A stretch of 26,850 bases of DNA from an uncultured Oscillospiraceae bacterium (GTDB taxonomy: Bacteria; Bacillota; Clostridia; Oscillospirales; Acutalibacteraceae): the NCBI GenBank assembly GCA_910588935.1, contig CAJUSM010000037.1:1-26850 (forward strand), given 5' to 3'. Of this stretch, positions 1-9,300 are shown in pieces (positions within the stretch are counted from its first letter, which is position 1; every line of letters starts with the position of its first letter). The position numbers and the translations under genes were made by a program. The notes under the pieces were generated by a model. It was not told the origin of the DNA, ran no database searches, and saw nothing but the letters and a program-made list of their open reading frames with translations.

Positions 1-586
1 CTCTCCGGAGCCATAGCGCTGTTCATTGTATCCTTGTACTTTTCTCCGATCCGGTAAACGCGGCCAACCCGGTAGGCTCTACGATTCCCCCCCGAGGCTC
101 CCACATAAACCGCAACATGCTTTGCCATGTCCTTGTTGTCATTGCATAAGCAATGAGCAGCTGTCATGAGATGTCCTCTGTTAATCAAAAAGCCGGTCCC
201 CCTTGTGACTCCCTCAGGGCCGTCAAAAAAACGTGCGCCGATCAAGCAGGTGCTTGCAAATCGGTCCTTAACCTCTGTAACGACTTTTCGATCGTCGTTT
301 CCAATAATAGCATACGGTTCCGGCTCTTCTTCCAGCAAGTTATCCGAAGCGGGAATGATAAGTTCCCCCTGAATATCCTCTGTGGATTCTGCCGGAATAT
401 ATGTTTCAGTGATCACACCGGGTGTGGATATATCATATTCATAGCAGCCATATTTCCCCGCGTCCTCCACAACCACTAGTTCCTGTTCATTTTCTTCCTC
501 TAAGGCAGAACTGCTTATGCTGATACTCAGCACAGCCACCACACTCAAAACCAAAAAGCAGAACGAAGAATATTCCTTGTTTTCAT
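1..586 (-). pseudogene. Secreted trypsin-like (S1/V8-type) serine protease, frameshifted in signal peptide, partial
   Basis: The minus strand encodes a likely extracellular serine protease that runs off the left edge. An ATG at 586 has a good ribosome-binding site (GTGAGG, 8 nt upstream) and starts MKTRNILRSAF, then hits a stop after 13 codons. The next frame continues with a hydrophobic stretch (LVLSVVAVLSISISSSA), an acidic linker and then TGFLINRGHLMTAAHC, which is the catalytic-histidine motif of trypsin-fold proteases. Adding one base to the five-T run (complement of 553-557) would fuse the two into a normal signal peptide and mature protein. The Asp and Ser of the triad would lie outside the window. 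It follows the Ig-like gene by 26 nt and is probably co-transcribed with it. It may be a pseudogene, a slippage-controlled gene or a sequencing error; the sequence cannot decide. Protease identity is fairly sure from the His motif. Confidence 0.72.
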
Positions 587-612
587 AAAAACAACCTCAC
601 TTTTCTTAAAAT

Positions 613-1146
613 TTAGGACTGTCCTTGCAGGTCAAACATAACGTCCATCTCACAGTACCCTAGATCTTTCAGATAAACGCGGTAAAGCCCTTTACGGGCA
701 ATCAGCCCTGTCGGAACCTTCACCTTGCTCTCAACATTTGCCCCGGGCTTATAGGAGATGGAGATGAGGCGGGAAAAAGGCTCATAGTAAATGGTGTACC
801 ATTCCCCCTCATATTGCTTGTCTATCCGAAAAACATCCCCCACATTAATTTCGTATCTGTCGCTGATGTTTTCCAGCCGGAACAAAATATGGTCCTGGGA
901 ATAGTCCTGCCCGGAAACCGGCACATCGAAATCAATGCCGGTAAAGGTCAGCCTGGCATTGGAGTTGACCTTATCCCTCATTGTAACCTTGTCCCATGCC
1001 GGGTACACCTCCCAGTCAGGCTTCTCTTCCTCTGCTTTTTGATCCGCAGACATCCTTTGACCCAAAACAAAGCCAGAGCCCACAAGGAAAATGGCCGCAA
1101 TGACACAGCAGAGGACACGAATAGAAGTACGCTTCATGCTGGACAT
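613..1146 (-). CDS. Membrane-anchored Ig-like domain protein, function unknown
   Basis: This is a 177-residue protein. Residues about 8-30 form an uncleaved or cleavable N-terminal hydrophobic segment (VLCCVIAAIFLVGSGFVLG), followed by an acidic linker and a beta-rich domain at about 65-177. The segment from LENISDRYEINVGDVFRIDK to KGLYRVYLKDL has the layout of small bacterial Ig-like domains found in Clostridia: a non-covalent strand pair, then GEWYTIYYEP, then a basic strand before G-Y-R. I infer an extracytoplasmic location. The start is set by AGGAGG 10 nt upstream of the ATG at 1146; a second ATG three codons later is less well placed. It is the first gene of a two-gene unit with the protease at 586. 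No catalytic motif is visible. Composition is more AT-rich than the genes to the right. Confidence 0.75.
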   Translation of the reverse strand: MSSMKRTSIRVLCCVIAAIFLVGSGFVLGQRMSADQKAEEEKPDWEVYPAWDKVTMRDKVNSNARLTFTGIDFDVPVSGQDYSQDHILFRLENISDRYEINVGDVFRIDKQYEGEWYTIYYEPFSRLISISYKPGANVESKVKVPTGLIARKGLYRVYLKDLGYCEMDVMFDLQGQS

Positions 1147-1206
1147 AATTTAATCGCCTCCTTTCTCAGATGTAAAATGCCAAATTCTGTTAAAACTTAC
1201 AAATAT

Positions 1207-1235
1207 ACAATAACACATTATTTGAACTACGTCAA
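1207..1235 (-). promoter_or_regulatory. Sigma-A-like promoter for the Ig-like/protease unit
   Basis: On the minus strand, TTGACG (1230-1235) and TATTGT (1207-1212) are separated by 17 nt. They sit about 60 nt upstream of the start at 1146 in an AT-rich stretch. The -35 box matches five of six consensus bases and the -10 box four of six. Confidence 0.55.
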
Positions 1236-1356
1236 TATATTTTTGTCTTGAATAAAATGTTTCGCCCTCAATGCTGCGCTTAATCCCCATGGACGCTTCT
1301 AAATTTTTTCTATTAGCTTCTTCGTTCTGCATTTGGCTTTTCATTTCCCCTGAACG

Positions 1357-1392
1357 CAAAAAAAACGGCGTAGCCCCCCAGGGCTACGCCGT
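1357..1392 (-). terminator. Intrinsic terminator after the isomerase/epimerase
   Basis: A perfect 12-bp stem (1365-1376 with 1381-1392) has a 4-nt loop and is followed on the minus strand by a run of eight T. A T-rich stretch also follows on the plus strand, so it may work in both directions. It lies just beyond the stop at 1403. Confidence 0.92.
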
Positions 1393-1402
1393 CTCTTTTT
1401 TG

Positions 1403-2311
1403 TTAGTCCAGAATCATCAGGTCGCGAATGTACTTAATGGTATACCGTACGCCCTTGTCGCCCTTCTCCCCCATCCAGGTAGGGCTGTGGGGCTCAATGG
1501 CCAGGTAGCCGTCATACCCGTACTTGTACAGGATGGCGAAAAATGCCCGCCAATTGATCACATCGATACCCGCGGGGGGATTGTCATAATCCGGGTCGCC
1601 TCCAAAGGCCTGGGGCAGCAGCTCGTCCTTTAGCTCAGGATGCTTTACCACAAAGTCCCGCATGGCCCAGTGCTCGGCCTCGTGGGAATCCCCCCGCTGA
1701 ATAACGCCCTTTACATGGCAGTACTTAAAGCGGGAGCCCCACTGCAGGCCTTCTTCCAGGTAGGCGCCGTTCTGGCCGCCATGTACAAAGCTATGGGAGG
1801 GGTCGTACTTAATGCCCAGCCCGGGCACCTCGTCCAGCACCAGTTTCCACTGCTCGGGGGTGCGGATGTAGTTGTCGCCCATCATGCAGTTTACAATAGC
1901 GGTTTCCATGCCGTGGTCCTTGGCATAGGCCACAATATCGTTGAGCACCTTGATGGCGGCGGTGATGTTCTTATAATAGGAGATGGACTTTACGTAGTTT
2001 ACGCTGCACAGGTAGTGCTTCGCGCCTAGAAAAGCACCGAAGTCGATCACATTTTTAACCTCGTTCCACTCTTCCTCCACCACATTGCCCTCACTATCTA
2101 TAATGTGGCTTGCCCAGCGGCCTACCGCGCCCACCTCAATGCCGGTGCGTTCGCTGGCAGCCTTCAGCTCTTCCTTGGCGGCCAGAAGGTCGGCGGTAGG
2201 CACGCCGAAGAAATCGGTGGGATTGCAGTCAAACTCCAAAAAGTCCAGGCCCAGGTCCTTGGCCCTGTCAAAGCTCTCTGCCTTGGGGGGCATGATGATA
2301 CCAAGCTTCAT
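1403..2311 (-). CDS. Sugar phosphate isomerase/epimerase (AP-endonuclease-2-like TIM barrel)
   Basis: This 302-residue protein is of the xylose-isomerase-like TIM-barrel family (AP endonuclease 2 fold), cytoplasmic, probably acting on a sugar or sugar derivative with a divalent metal. The sequence opens with MKLGIIMPP and has the metal-site strands expected of the fold: KYDPSHS near the middle, KYCHVKG, and AIEPHSPTW near the end, which supplies the late Glu-Pro-His. The exact substrate is not readable. The start has AGGAGG 7 nt upstream. It lies 20 nt downstream of the RNHCP gene and is probably in the same transcript, ending at the strong hairpin at 1357-1392. The nearby beta-galactosidase suggests carbohydrate catabolism, by inference. 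Confidence 0.88.
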   Translation of the reverse strand: MKLGIIMPPKAESFDRAKDLGLDFLEFDCNPTDFFGVPTADLLAAKEELKAASERTGIEVGAVGRWASHIIDSEGNVVEEEWNEVKNVIDFGAFLGAKHYLCSVNYVKSISYYKNITAAIKVLNDIVAYAKDHGMETAIVNCMMGDNYIRTPEQWKLVLDEVPGLGIKYDPSHSFVHGGQNGAYLEEGLQWGSRFKYCHVKGVIQRGDSHEAEHWAMRDFVVKHPELKDELLPQAFGGDPDYDNPPAGIDVINWRAFFAILYKYGYDGYLAIEPHSPTWMGEKGDKGVRYTIKYIRDLMILD

Positions 2312-2331
2312 TGTGTTTCCTCCTACTGGAT

Positions 2332-2766
2332 TTATTTGCTTTTCAGCAGTTCTCCGTCCCCGGCCATCAGCTCTGTCATCTCTTCAATCCGTTCCAAGGG
2401 GAAGGGGGGCCGGGCAAGGGGACGCATGGCAATGGACATCAGCTTCATAGGGTTATCGTCTGCCGCCACCCGGTTGGAGCTAAAATGGCCGCAGCGCCCG
2501 CACCGATGAATTACGGCCCACTCGCCGTTTTTGCGAACCCACACCCCCACCGCCTCCATAATTCCGCCGCAGTCGGCGGCCCGGTCTCCAGGCTGGTCGT
2601 CTACATGGAGGCTGGCAAGGCAGTTGGGGCAGTGGTTCCGGTGCTGGGTGCCGGCGGCCTCTGGGGTTACCAGCCGGCCGCAGACCTTGCAGGTAAAGCT
2701 GTCGTTGCAGGGATGGTTCTGAAAATAGCCTTTTTCATACCGTTTTCTTTTGTTTTCTCTGTTCAA
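2332..2766 (-). CDS. RNHCP domain zinc-ribbon protein
   Basis: This is a 144-residue protein of the RNHCP family. The name-giving motif RNHCPNCLASLHVD is present, flanked by CKVCG upstream and HRCGRCG downstream. These three CxxC-type pairs are consistent with zinc-ribbon metal binding. The family ending SSNRVAADDNP is also visible. The family has no settled function. I chose the TTG at 2766, which has GGAGG 9 nt upstream and yields an N-terminus starting MNRENKRKRYEKG. A longer frame from an ATG at 2820 adds 18 residues but has no convincing ribosome-binding site. It is followed after 20 nt by the isomerase gene and lies downstream of the beta-galactosidase terminator. Confidence 0.85.
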   Translation of the reverse strand: MNRENKRKRYEKGYFQNHPCNDSFTCKVCGRLVTPEAAGTQHRNHCPNCLASLHVDDQPGDRAADCGGIMEAVGVWVRKNGEWAVIHRCGRCGHFSSNRVAADDNPMKLMSIAMRPLARPPFPLERIEEMTELMAGDGELLKSK

Positions 2767-2775
2767 GTGGGAGAT

Positions 2776-2780
2776 CCTCC
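2776..2780 (-). promoter_or_regulatory. Ribosome-binding site deciding the TTG start of the RNHCP gene
   Basis: GGAGG on the minus strand lies 9 nt before TTG at 2766. No comparable site precedes the ATG at 2820, so this site argues for the shorter protein. Confidence 0.6.
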
Positions 2781-2906
2781 ATAAAAGTGTTCCTCTGGGA
2801 GGCCGCTGCCACCGATTCATCTGTTTTATTTGCGGCAGAGCTCCCGGCTATGCCACACTCTCCTTTTTCTTCATCACAAAAATCAATCTCCCTTTCGCAA
2901 TATGCT

Positions 2907-2940
2907 AAAAAGGCGCGGCCGATGCTCATACCGGCCGCAC
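2907..2940 (-). terminator. Intrinsic terminator after the beta-galactosidase
   Basis: A 9-bp stem (2932-2940 with 2913-2921, one G-T pair) has a 10-nt loop and is followed by C and five T on the minus strand. It lies 30-60 nt beyond the lacZ stop and before the RNHCP gene. Confidence 0.8.
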
Positions 2941-2950
2941 CTTCTTATTT

Positions 2951-2979
2951 ATTATACCTCAAAAATTCTTCACTTGCAA
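2951..2979 (-). promoter_or_regulatory. Possible promoter at the 3' end of the beta-galactosidase gene
   Basis: On the minus strand TTGCAA (2974-2979), 17 nt, TATAAT (2951-2956). The -10 is perfect. It would read into the terminator at 2907-2940 before reaching the RNHCP gene, so it may be a chance match or part of an attenuated arrangement. Confidence 0.35.
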
Positions 2980-5900
2980 GAGGGCGCAAAAGAGAATTTG
3001 AAGGAAAACTCCTCTTCCTCCAGCCTGTATTTTGGCAAGAGAGCCGGGCCGCAGCTGTTAGAGCCCAAGCCGCTCATCTTGTAATCCACGCAGAACACCG
3101 TTTCCCCACAGGGAACCAGCTCATAGTCGTGCTTTTTCTCCGCCAGCTCCTCCTGGGTGTAGGGAGAGGCATTCATAGAGAAGCCCTTGGGCCCGGCGGC
3201 AGTAAGGGTAAACTCCCCATCGCTAAGCTTTGCCCACCGGCAGCCATAGCGAGAACCATTCTCCTGGGGCTTTAGGTAGTGCTCGGTCAGGCTGTCCACC
3301 GGCGCGGCAAAAATCCCCAGCCGTGAGGCCTGCCGCTTATCCATGTAGCTCTCATAGGGGCCATACCCAAAGTACTCCGCCTGATCAAAGGTATTGGGTA
3401 TAAAGAGCCGCAGGCCAAACCGGGGCAAAAAGGGGAACCGGCTGTCCCGGCGGCACTGGAGGGAACCGGCAATCCGGCCGGTTTCGTCCACGGTCCAAAC
3501 AGCGTCTACCTCAACAAATCTGGCAATGGTCAATGCCGCAATGCCCAGCCTGCACCGAATAACCGCTTCGCCCTGCTCTCCCTGCTGGGCAGAGCAGCTG
3601 TATACCTTTACGGTGTGCCGGTGGTAGCCAGCCTCTGTCCACTTGGGGTTTACATATTGGTCGTTGTCCGTAGGGGCCCTATACACGTTCCACTCTATGG
3701 GCCGGGTGATTAGGGCCTTGTTTCGGTAAGAGAGCTGGGAGAAATTCCCCAGGGATTTGTCAAATTCATAGCGGAAACCCGAGGCGCTGACCACAATTTT
3801 TGCCCTTGTTTCGGCAATGGAAACCTGGCCGGGGGCAGGGGCGGGCAGCGGCTGCTCCTCATCGCTGAGAATCAGCTGGTCAAAGCCCAGCTCATGGCCG
3901 GCGGCAAAGAAGGGGCCGTCCTCTTTGGCGGTGTAGAAAAAGGTAACGGTGCTTAGGCCTCCCTCCGGCAGGCCCTCCAGGGTAATCTCCGCCTCCTCAT
4001 GGGGGGCAATGGCAGGCATTTTCAGCTTGCCGGCGCAAACCGGCTCTCCGTTTTTGCAGGCTTCATAGCCCAAGGCAATATAGTCTTCGGCATTGGTAAA
4101 ATCCAGATAATTGTGGAGGATAAAGCGGTTAGGGGCTGTCTGCCTGGCCCGAATAGGCCGGATGCAGTTTTTAAACTCCAGCAGGCCGGTGTGGGGCCGG
4201 CGGTCTGGGTAAACCAGGCCATCCATGCAAAAGTTCCCGTCGTGGGGGAACTCCCCAAAGTCCCCGCCATACCGGTAAATTGGCCGGTTGTCCGGGGTCT
4301 GGCCGCCATAAACGGCGTGGTCGCACCATTCCCATACAAAGCCGCCGCAAAAGCCGTCATATTTCATAATCAGCTGCTGGTAGTCCTCGGCGTCCCCTGG
4401 GCCGTTGCCCATGGCGTGGATATACTCGCACTGAATAAAGGGCATCCGCCGGCCGTGAAGGTTTTCGTCCAGCTCGCAGCCGTTAAAGTAGCCGTCAATG
4501 GTAACCTCCTTCCCCGGCCAGGGCATATCCTGGGGCTCGGTGGGGGAGTACATCCGGCTGTACAGGTCCAGCATAGAAAAATCGGGAACGCGGCCTGTAT
4601 GGTAGGTAAGGAAGTTCTCGTAGTGAAGCAGCCGGGAAGGATCGTATTCCTTTACCCAGCGGCCAGCAGCCTCTAGGTTTTCCCCCCAGCCGCTTTCATT
4701 GCCCAAAGACCAAACAACCGCCGCCGCCTGGTTTTTATCCCGGATTACATTGCGCTGGCTCCTGTCCACAATGGCCTCCTTAAACTGAGGATCATCCGCC
4801 GCGTCCGCGTAGTTCTCCAGGCTGTAGGCGCCAAGCTTTAGGGCAAAGCCATGGCTTTCCAGGTCTGCCTCCCCAATTACATAAAAGCCCAGCCGGGAGC
4901 AGAGCTCCATAAACCAGGGGGCATTGGGGTAATGGCTGGTACGAATGGCGTTAATATTGTGCTGCTTCATCAGCAGCAGGTCCAGGCCGGCCTGCTCTTT
5001 GCTAATGGTGCTGCCGGTTACCGGGTCGCTGTCGTGGCGGTTGACCCCCCGGAACTTAATGGCCCTGCCATTGAGCAGGACCACCCCGTCCTTTACCTCA
5101 ATTTTCCGCAGGCCCACCAGCTGCTCAATGACCTCTTCCCCGGTGGAGAGCCGCAGGGTGTACAGATGGGGCTGCTCGGCGTTCCAAAGGATGGGATTGC
5201 CCACCTGGAAAGTAAGGGCGCCCTCGCCGCCCTGAAAGGCCCGCTCCCCCACCAGCACATTATCTGGGGTATACAGCTGGGCGCTAAGCTCAATGGCGCC
5301 CTCTGGCTCCAGCTCTACAGTAAGGCTTGCCTGAGAAAAATCTTCCGCAAAGCTTTCCTTTACAAAGAAATCCCGGAGGAAGGCCGAGGGCCGCTGAAGC
5401 AGGTACACATCCCGGAAAATACCGCTCATGCGCAGCTTGTCCTGGTCCTCCAGGTAGCTGCCGTCGCACCATTTCAGCACCAGTACCGTAAAGGTATTGT
5501 CCCCAGTGGCCAGCATGCCTGTTACCTCAAACTCGGAGGTGCTGTGGGAAACCTGGCTGTACCCAACAAATTCGCCGTTTACCCACAGGTAAAAGCACGA
5601 ATCCACGCCCTCGAAATTCAGAAAATACCTTTGCCCCTCCCGCTTCTCCAGGCAGGCATGGCGGTGGTACAGGCCGCAGGGGTTTTCATCGGGCACATAA
5701 GGAGGATCCACGGGGAAAGGATAGCGGATATTGGTATACATATGCCTGTCGTACCCGTGGTTCTGCCAGCAGGCGGGCACAGGGATGGTATCGCGGGCAG
5801 CCTCTGGGTCCAGGCACCCGTTTTCATCCAGTGCCTGGGCAAAGGCGGGAAAGTAGCGGAAGCTCCACTCTCCGTTCAGGCTGATCAGCCGGCTCTGGCC

Positions 5901-5996
5901 CTCTGGGCCCTGGGGAAGGTAATAGGCCCGGCTGGGCTGGGCGCCAATGTGGAGGGCTGCGGGGTTTTCGTGATAAAAAGCATTAAGCTTGACCAT
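2970..5996 (-). CDS. lacZ: Beta-galactosidase, GH2 LacZ type
   Basis: This 1008-residue protein has the full length of LacZ-type GH2 enzymes, which hydrolyse terminal beta-D-galactosides. The order is a sugar-binding jelly roll (about 35-205), an Ig-like domain (about 205-300), a TIM barrel (about 300-600) and the C-terminal beta-gal small-chain region (about 730-1005). Catalytic residues are visible: acid/base Glu434 in GNESGWGEN and nucleophile Glu524 in IQCEYIHAMGN. The barrel entry motif FRGVNRHDSDP is also typical. No signal peptide is present, so it is cytoplasmic. The ATG at 5996 has AAAGGAAC 7 nt upstream. It is divergent from the glycosyltransferase gene, with 306 bp between, and ends in its own terminator. 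Galactoside specificity is inferred from family; some GH2 relatives take other substrates. Confidence 0.95.
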   Translation of the reverse strand: MVKLNAFYHENPAALHIGAQPSRAYYLPQGPEGQSRLISLNGEWSFRYFPAFAQALDENGCLDPEAARDTIPVPACWQNHGYDRHMYTNIRYPFPVDPPYVPDENPCGLYHRHACLEKREGQRYFLNFEGVDSCFYLWVNGEFVGYSQVSHSTSEFEVTGMLATGDNTFTVLVLKWCDGSYLEDQDKLRMSGIFRDVYLLQRPSAFLRDFFVKESFAEDFSQASLTVELEPEGAIELSAQLYTPDNVLVGERAFQGGEGALTFQVGNPILWNAEQPHLYTLRLSTGEEVIEQLVGLRKIEVKDGVVLLNGRAIKFRGVNRHDSDPVTGSTISKEQAGLDLLLMKQHNINAIRTSHYPNAPWFMELCSRLGFYVIGEADLESHGFALKLGAYSLENYADAADDPQFKEAIVDRSQRNVIRDKNQAAAVVWSLGNESGWGENLEAAGRWVKEYDPSRLLHYENFLTYHTGRVPDFSMLDLYSRMYSPTEPQDMPWPGKEVTIDGYFNGCELDENLHGRRMPFIQCEYIHAMGNGPGDAEDYQQLIMKYDGFCGGFVWEWCDHAVYGGQTPDNRPIYRYGGDFGEFPHDGNFCMDGLVYPDRRPHTGLLEFKNCIRPIRARQTAPNRFILHNYLDFTNAEDYIALGYEACKNGEPVCAGKLKMPAIAPHEEAEITLEGLPEGGLSTVTFFYTAKEDGPFFAAGHELGFDQLILSDEEQPLPAPAPGQVSIAETRAKIVVSASGFRYEFDKSLGNFSQLSYRNKALITRPIEWNVYRAPTDNDQYVNPKWTEAGYHRHTVKVYSCSAQQGEQGEAVIRCRLGIAALTIARFVEVDAVWTVDETGRIAGSLQCRRDSRFPFLPRFGLRLFIPNTFDQAEYFGYGPYESYMDKRQASRLGIFAAPVDSLTEHYLKPQENGSRYGCRWAKLSDGEFTLTAAGPKGFSMNASPYTQEELAEKKHDYELVPCGETVFCVDYKMSGLGSNSCGPALLPKYRLEEEEFSFKFSFAPSCK

Positions 5997-6025
5997 AAAA
6001 ATGTTCCTTTCTCTGGGTAAGGGGT

Positions 6026-6054
6026 TTGACTTTCCGCCCGGAAAGCACTATACT
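6026..6054 (+). promoter_or_regulatory. Promoter for the fused glycosyltransferase
   Basis: TTGACT (6026-6031), 17-nt spacer, TATACT (6049-6054). The spacer region contains an inverted repeat, TTTCCG-CC-CGGAAA at 6031-6044, which could be an operator. The predicted leader is about 240 nt. I could not find an equally good promoter for the divergent lacZ gene in this 306-bp interval; apart from this promoter I see nothing definite in 5997-6302. Confidence 0.6.
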
Positions 6055-6302
6055 TGAACATATTGGAATAAGGCAGAAGCAGAGGCCTTGTTCATAGATT
6101 ACATGGAATCCGGGGAATAGTCAATACTTTCTTTTTGGGGGGAATCCCTGGGAGGGAAAAAAGCGGCGGATGCAGGGAGATTGCAAGGAAGATTCCAGGC
6201 TCTCCACAGCCCTTCCCGCTCCGGCGTCTATCAGCGCGCCTCTCTCCTCCAGCGTTCCCCCGCTTTTGGCTATTGTTTTGCCGGCAAGAAAGGACAGAAA
6301 AT

Positions 6303-9300
6303 ATGAGCGTTTACATTCTGCTGGGCGGCCTGTTTACAGGCGGTGTCCTGGCCCTCTCCGCCGCCAGGCTGGAGGACCGGAAGGCCCGGGACTTTGCCCT
6401 TTGGGCCGGGGTGCTGTTTCTGGCGGCCCTGGTAATGCGGCTGCTGATGGGATACTACTCAGAGGGTTTCAGCGTGGATATTGGCACCTTTAAGTCCTGG
6501 GCCTATACCACCAACCAGGTGGGCTTTGGGGAAATCTACCAGCAGGACATCTTCCTGGATTATCCCCCTGGCTACCTATACGTGCTTGTGCTGCTGGAAA
6601 AGCTCCGGGGGGTTTTGGGGTTGACCATAGAGGGCCAGGCCTATACCCTGGTGATGAAGCTGCCCTCTATTGCCGCCGACCTTCTCTGCGCCGGGGTACT
6701 GCTTTGGCTGGGGAAAAAAAAGCTGGGAGAGCTTTCCGCCCTGCTGGCCGCGGCCGCTTACCTTTTTTGCCCGGCAGTGTTTGTCAACTCTGCCCAGTGG
6801 GGCCAGGCCGACTCCTTCTGCACCATGATCCTGCTGGCCTCGGTGCTGCTGCTCTATGGGGAAAAACACATCCCCTCGGGCCTGCTCTATGGCCTTTCCA
6901 TTATCTGCAAGCCCCAAATGCTGGTGTTCGCCCCTCTTTATATCTGCTTTACCATTAAAAAGAGGAAATTCCTCCAGCTAGGCATTGGCATGGCCTGCGC
7001 CCTGGGGGCCATTCTGCTGGTGGCCGCGCCCTTTACCAAAAACTTTAACTACTGGTGGCTGGTAACAAAATACCAATCCACCATGAATTATTACGACTAC
7101 TATACGGTAAACGCCTGTAATATCTGGGCCCTTATGGGCTGGAACTGGCGGGGCATGCCCCAAGGGGCCGCCGGGCCTGCGCTTACAGTGCTGGCCCCTA
7201 TCCTGGCCACTGCCGCCTGCGGGGCCCTTATGCTCCTCTCCCGGCGGGAAGATACCGTATTCGTTGCCCCTGCGGTGCTTATGGGGGTGGTCTACATCTT
7301 TGCGGTGAAAATGCACGAGCGGTACCTTTTTCCCGCCTTTCTGTTTTTGCTGCTGGCCTATGTGTTTACCAAAAGCCGGCGAATGCTCCGGGCCTTTGGT
7401 TTTATGGCCGGGGCAAACTACTTAAATGTTTCCTATGTGCTCTGGCTGTTCCGGGAAACCGGGGGCAGCTACGACCCCAATTCCTTCGCTTTTCGGGCCA
7501 TATCAGCCCTGCAGGCCGCGGCCCTAGGGTACCTGCTTTACGCCTGCTGGCGGGTATATCTTGCGGGAGAAAAAGAGGAGCCTGTAAAAACCAAAAAAGC
7601 CCGGAATGGGAGCCAGAGAAAAGAACGGGTGATTCCCTTACCCCTAACCAAAGAAGACCGGCAAATGGGACGGGCCGACTGGATTGTAATGGCGGCGGTC
7701 ACCCTTGCATACGGAGCCGTGGCTTTCTGGAACCTGGGGGGGACAAAAATGCCCCTTACCACCTGGACGCCCCAAGAGGGGGAGCAGGCGGTGCTTCGCT
7801 GCGAGACCCAATGCAACACCCTGTGGCTTTTGCCGGGGCTGGCCCCAGATGAAAACCACTACGCGGCCCGGGTAGGTTCCAGCCTGCTGGTGGAAACCAG
7901 CAATGACGGGGAAAACTGGGTGGAATGCGGCTCTATAAACGACGGCTTTGTTTTTGCCTGGAAAAACTTCTGGTTGGAAACCCCTGGAAAATACGTGCGC
8001 CTAACCGCCCTAAATGGCAATGTAACCCTTGCCGAGGCCGGAATGACCCCGGCGGGGGCTGAGGCTGCGCCCGCCATAACGGCAGCAGGCCCGGGAACAG
8101 AGGCCTTAACCGACGAGCAGGACACTGTCCCCCTTTACAAAACCTATGAAAATTCCAGCTATTTTGATGAAATTTACCATGCCCGCACCGCCTACGAGCA
8201 CATTCTGGGCCTAGAGCCCTATGAAAACACCCATCCGCCCCTAGGAAAATACATTATCGCCCTGGGCATTCAGATTTTTGGCATGAACCCCTTTGGGTGG
8301 CGGTTTATGGGCACCCTGTTTGGGGTGCTAATGCTGCCAATCCTTTACCATCTGTGCAAGCGGCTGTTTGGAAAAACCTGGCTGTGCGGCCTAGCCACCC
8401 TGCTTTTTGCCTTCGACTTTATGCACTTTACCCAAACCCGCATTGCTACCATTGACACCTACTCCGTGTTTTTCCTGCTGCTCATGTACGACGCCATGGT
8501 GGTCTTCCTGCAAAAGGATCTGGTGAAAGACAGCTTAAAAGAGCTTCTTCTGCCCCTGGGCCTTAGCGGTATTTTTATGGGGCTGGGCGTGGCGGCCAAG
8601 TGGACCGCCGCCTATGGGGCGGTAGGCCTGGCGGCGCTGTACTTTGGCAAGCTGATTGCCGCCTATCTTCACGAGGCTAAGAGCCGCCGGCCCCTAACCC
8701 GGGTGCGAAAGCGCTGCGGGGTGCTCTGTGCCTGGTGCTGCCTGCTGTTTGTTGCAATCCCCTTTGCCATTTACTTCTGCGCTTTTCTGCCTATTACAAC
8801 CCTTCCCCACAATGCAGGGGACCCATGGTGGTCCTTTGCCAATTACCAAACCAATATGTTCAATTACCACTCACAGCTGGTAGCCGAGCATGATTTTGCC
8901 TCCCCCTGGTACGAGTGGCCCTTAGACCTGCGGCCTATCTGGTTCTTCAGCGGGGACCCTGTCAATACCCAAGGGCAGTACAGCACCATTTCCTCCATGG
9001 GCAACCCCTTGCTGTGGTGGGTGTGCATCCCTGGGCTGGGGCTCGCGGTATACCTTTGGTTTAAAGAGAGGCGGCTGGCCTGCGGGGTGGCCCTAACAGG
9101 CTTTTTGTCTGTATACCTGCCCTGGGTGCTGGTGCCCCGGCTAACCTTTATCTACCACTATTTTACAGCAGTGCCGTTTCTGGTTATCGGGCTGGCGGCT
9201 GGTTTCCAGTGGCTTTCAGAGCGCGAGCCCTTGGCCGGAACCGTGGCGCTTACCCTAAAGGGCGGGAAAACACGCAAGCTGGAAAAAGCCCCCCTATGTA

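Noticed and set aside
1150..1359. A 69-codon minus-strand open frame upstream of the Ig-like gene
   Set aside because: It spans the best promoter of that gene and has no plausible family or ribosome-binding site.
2735..2929. A 64-codon minus-strand open frame
   Set aside because: Its ATG lies in the loop of the lacZ terminator and it overlaps the RNHCP gene out of frame.
4851..6020. A 389-codon open frame on the plus strand opposite lacZ
   Set aside because: It is antisense to a complete GH2 gene with catalytic motifs, lacks a recognisable domain and arises from GC-rich codon bias.
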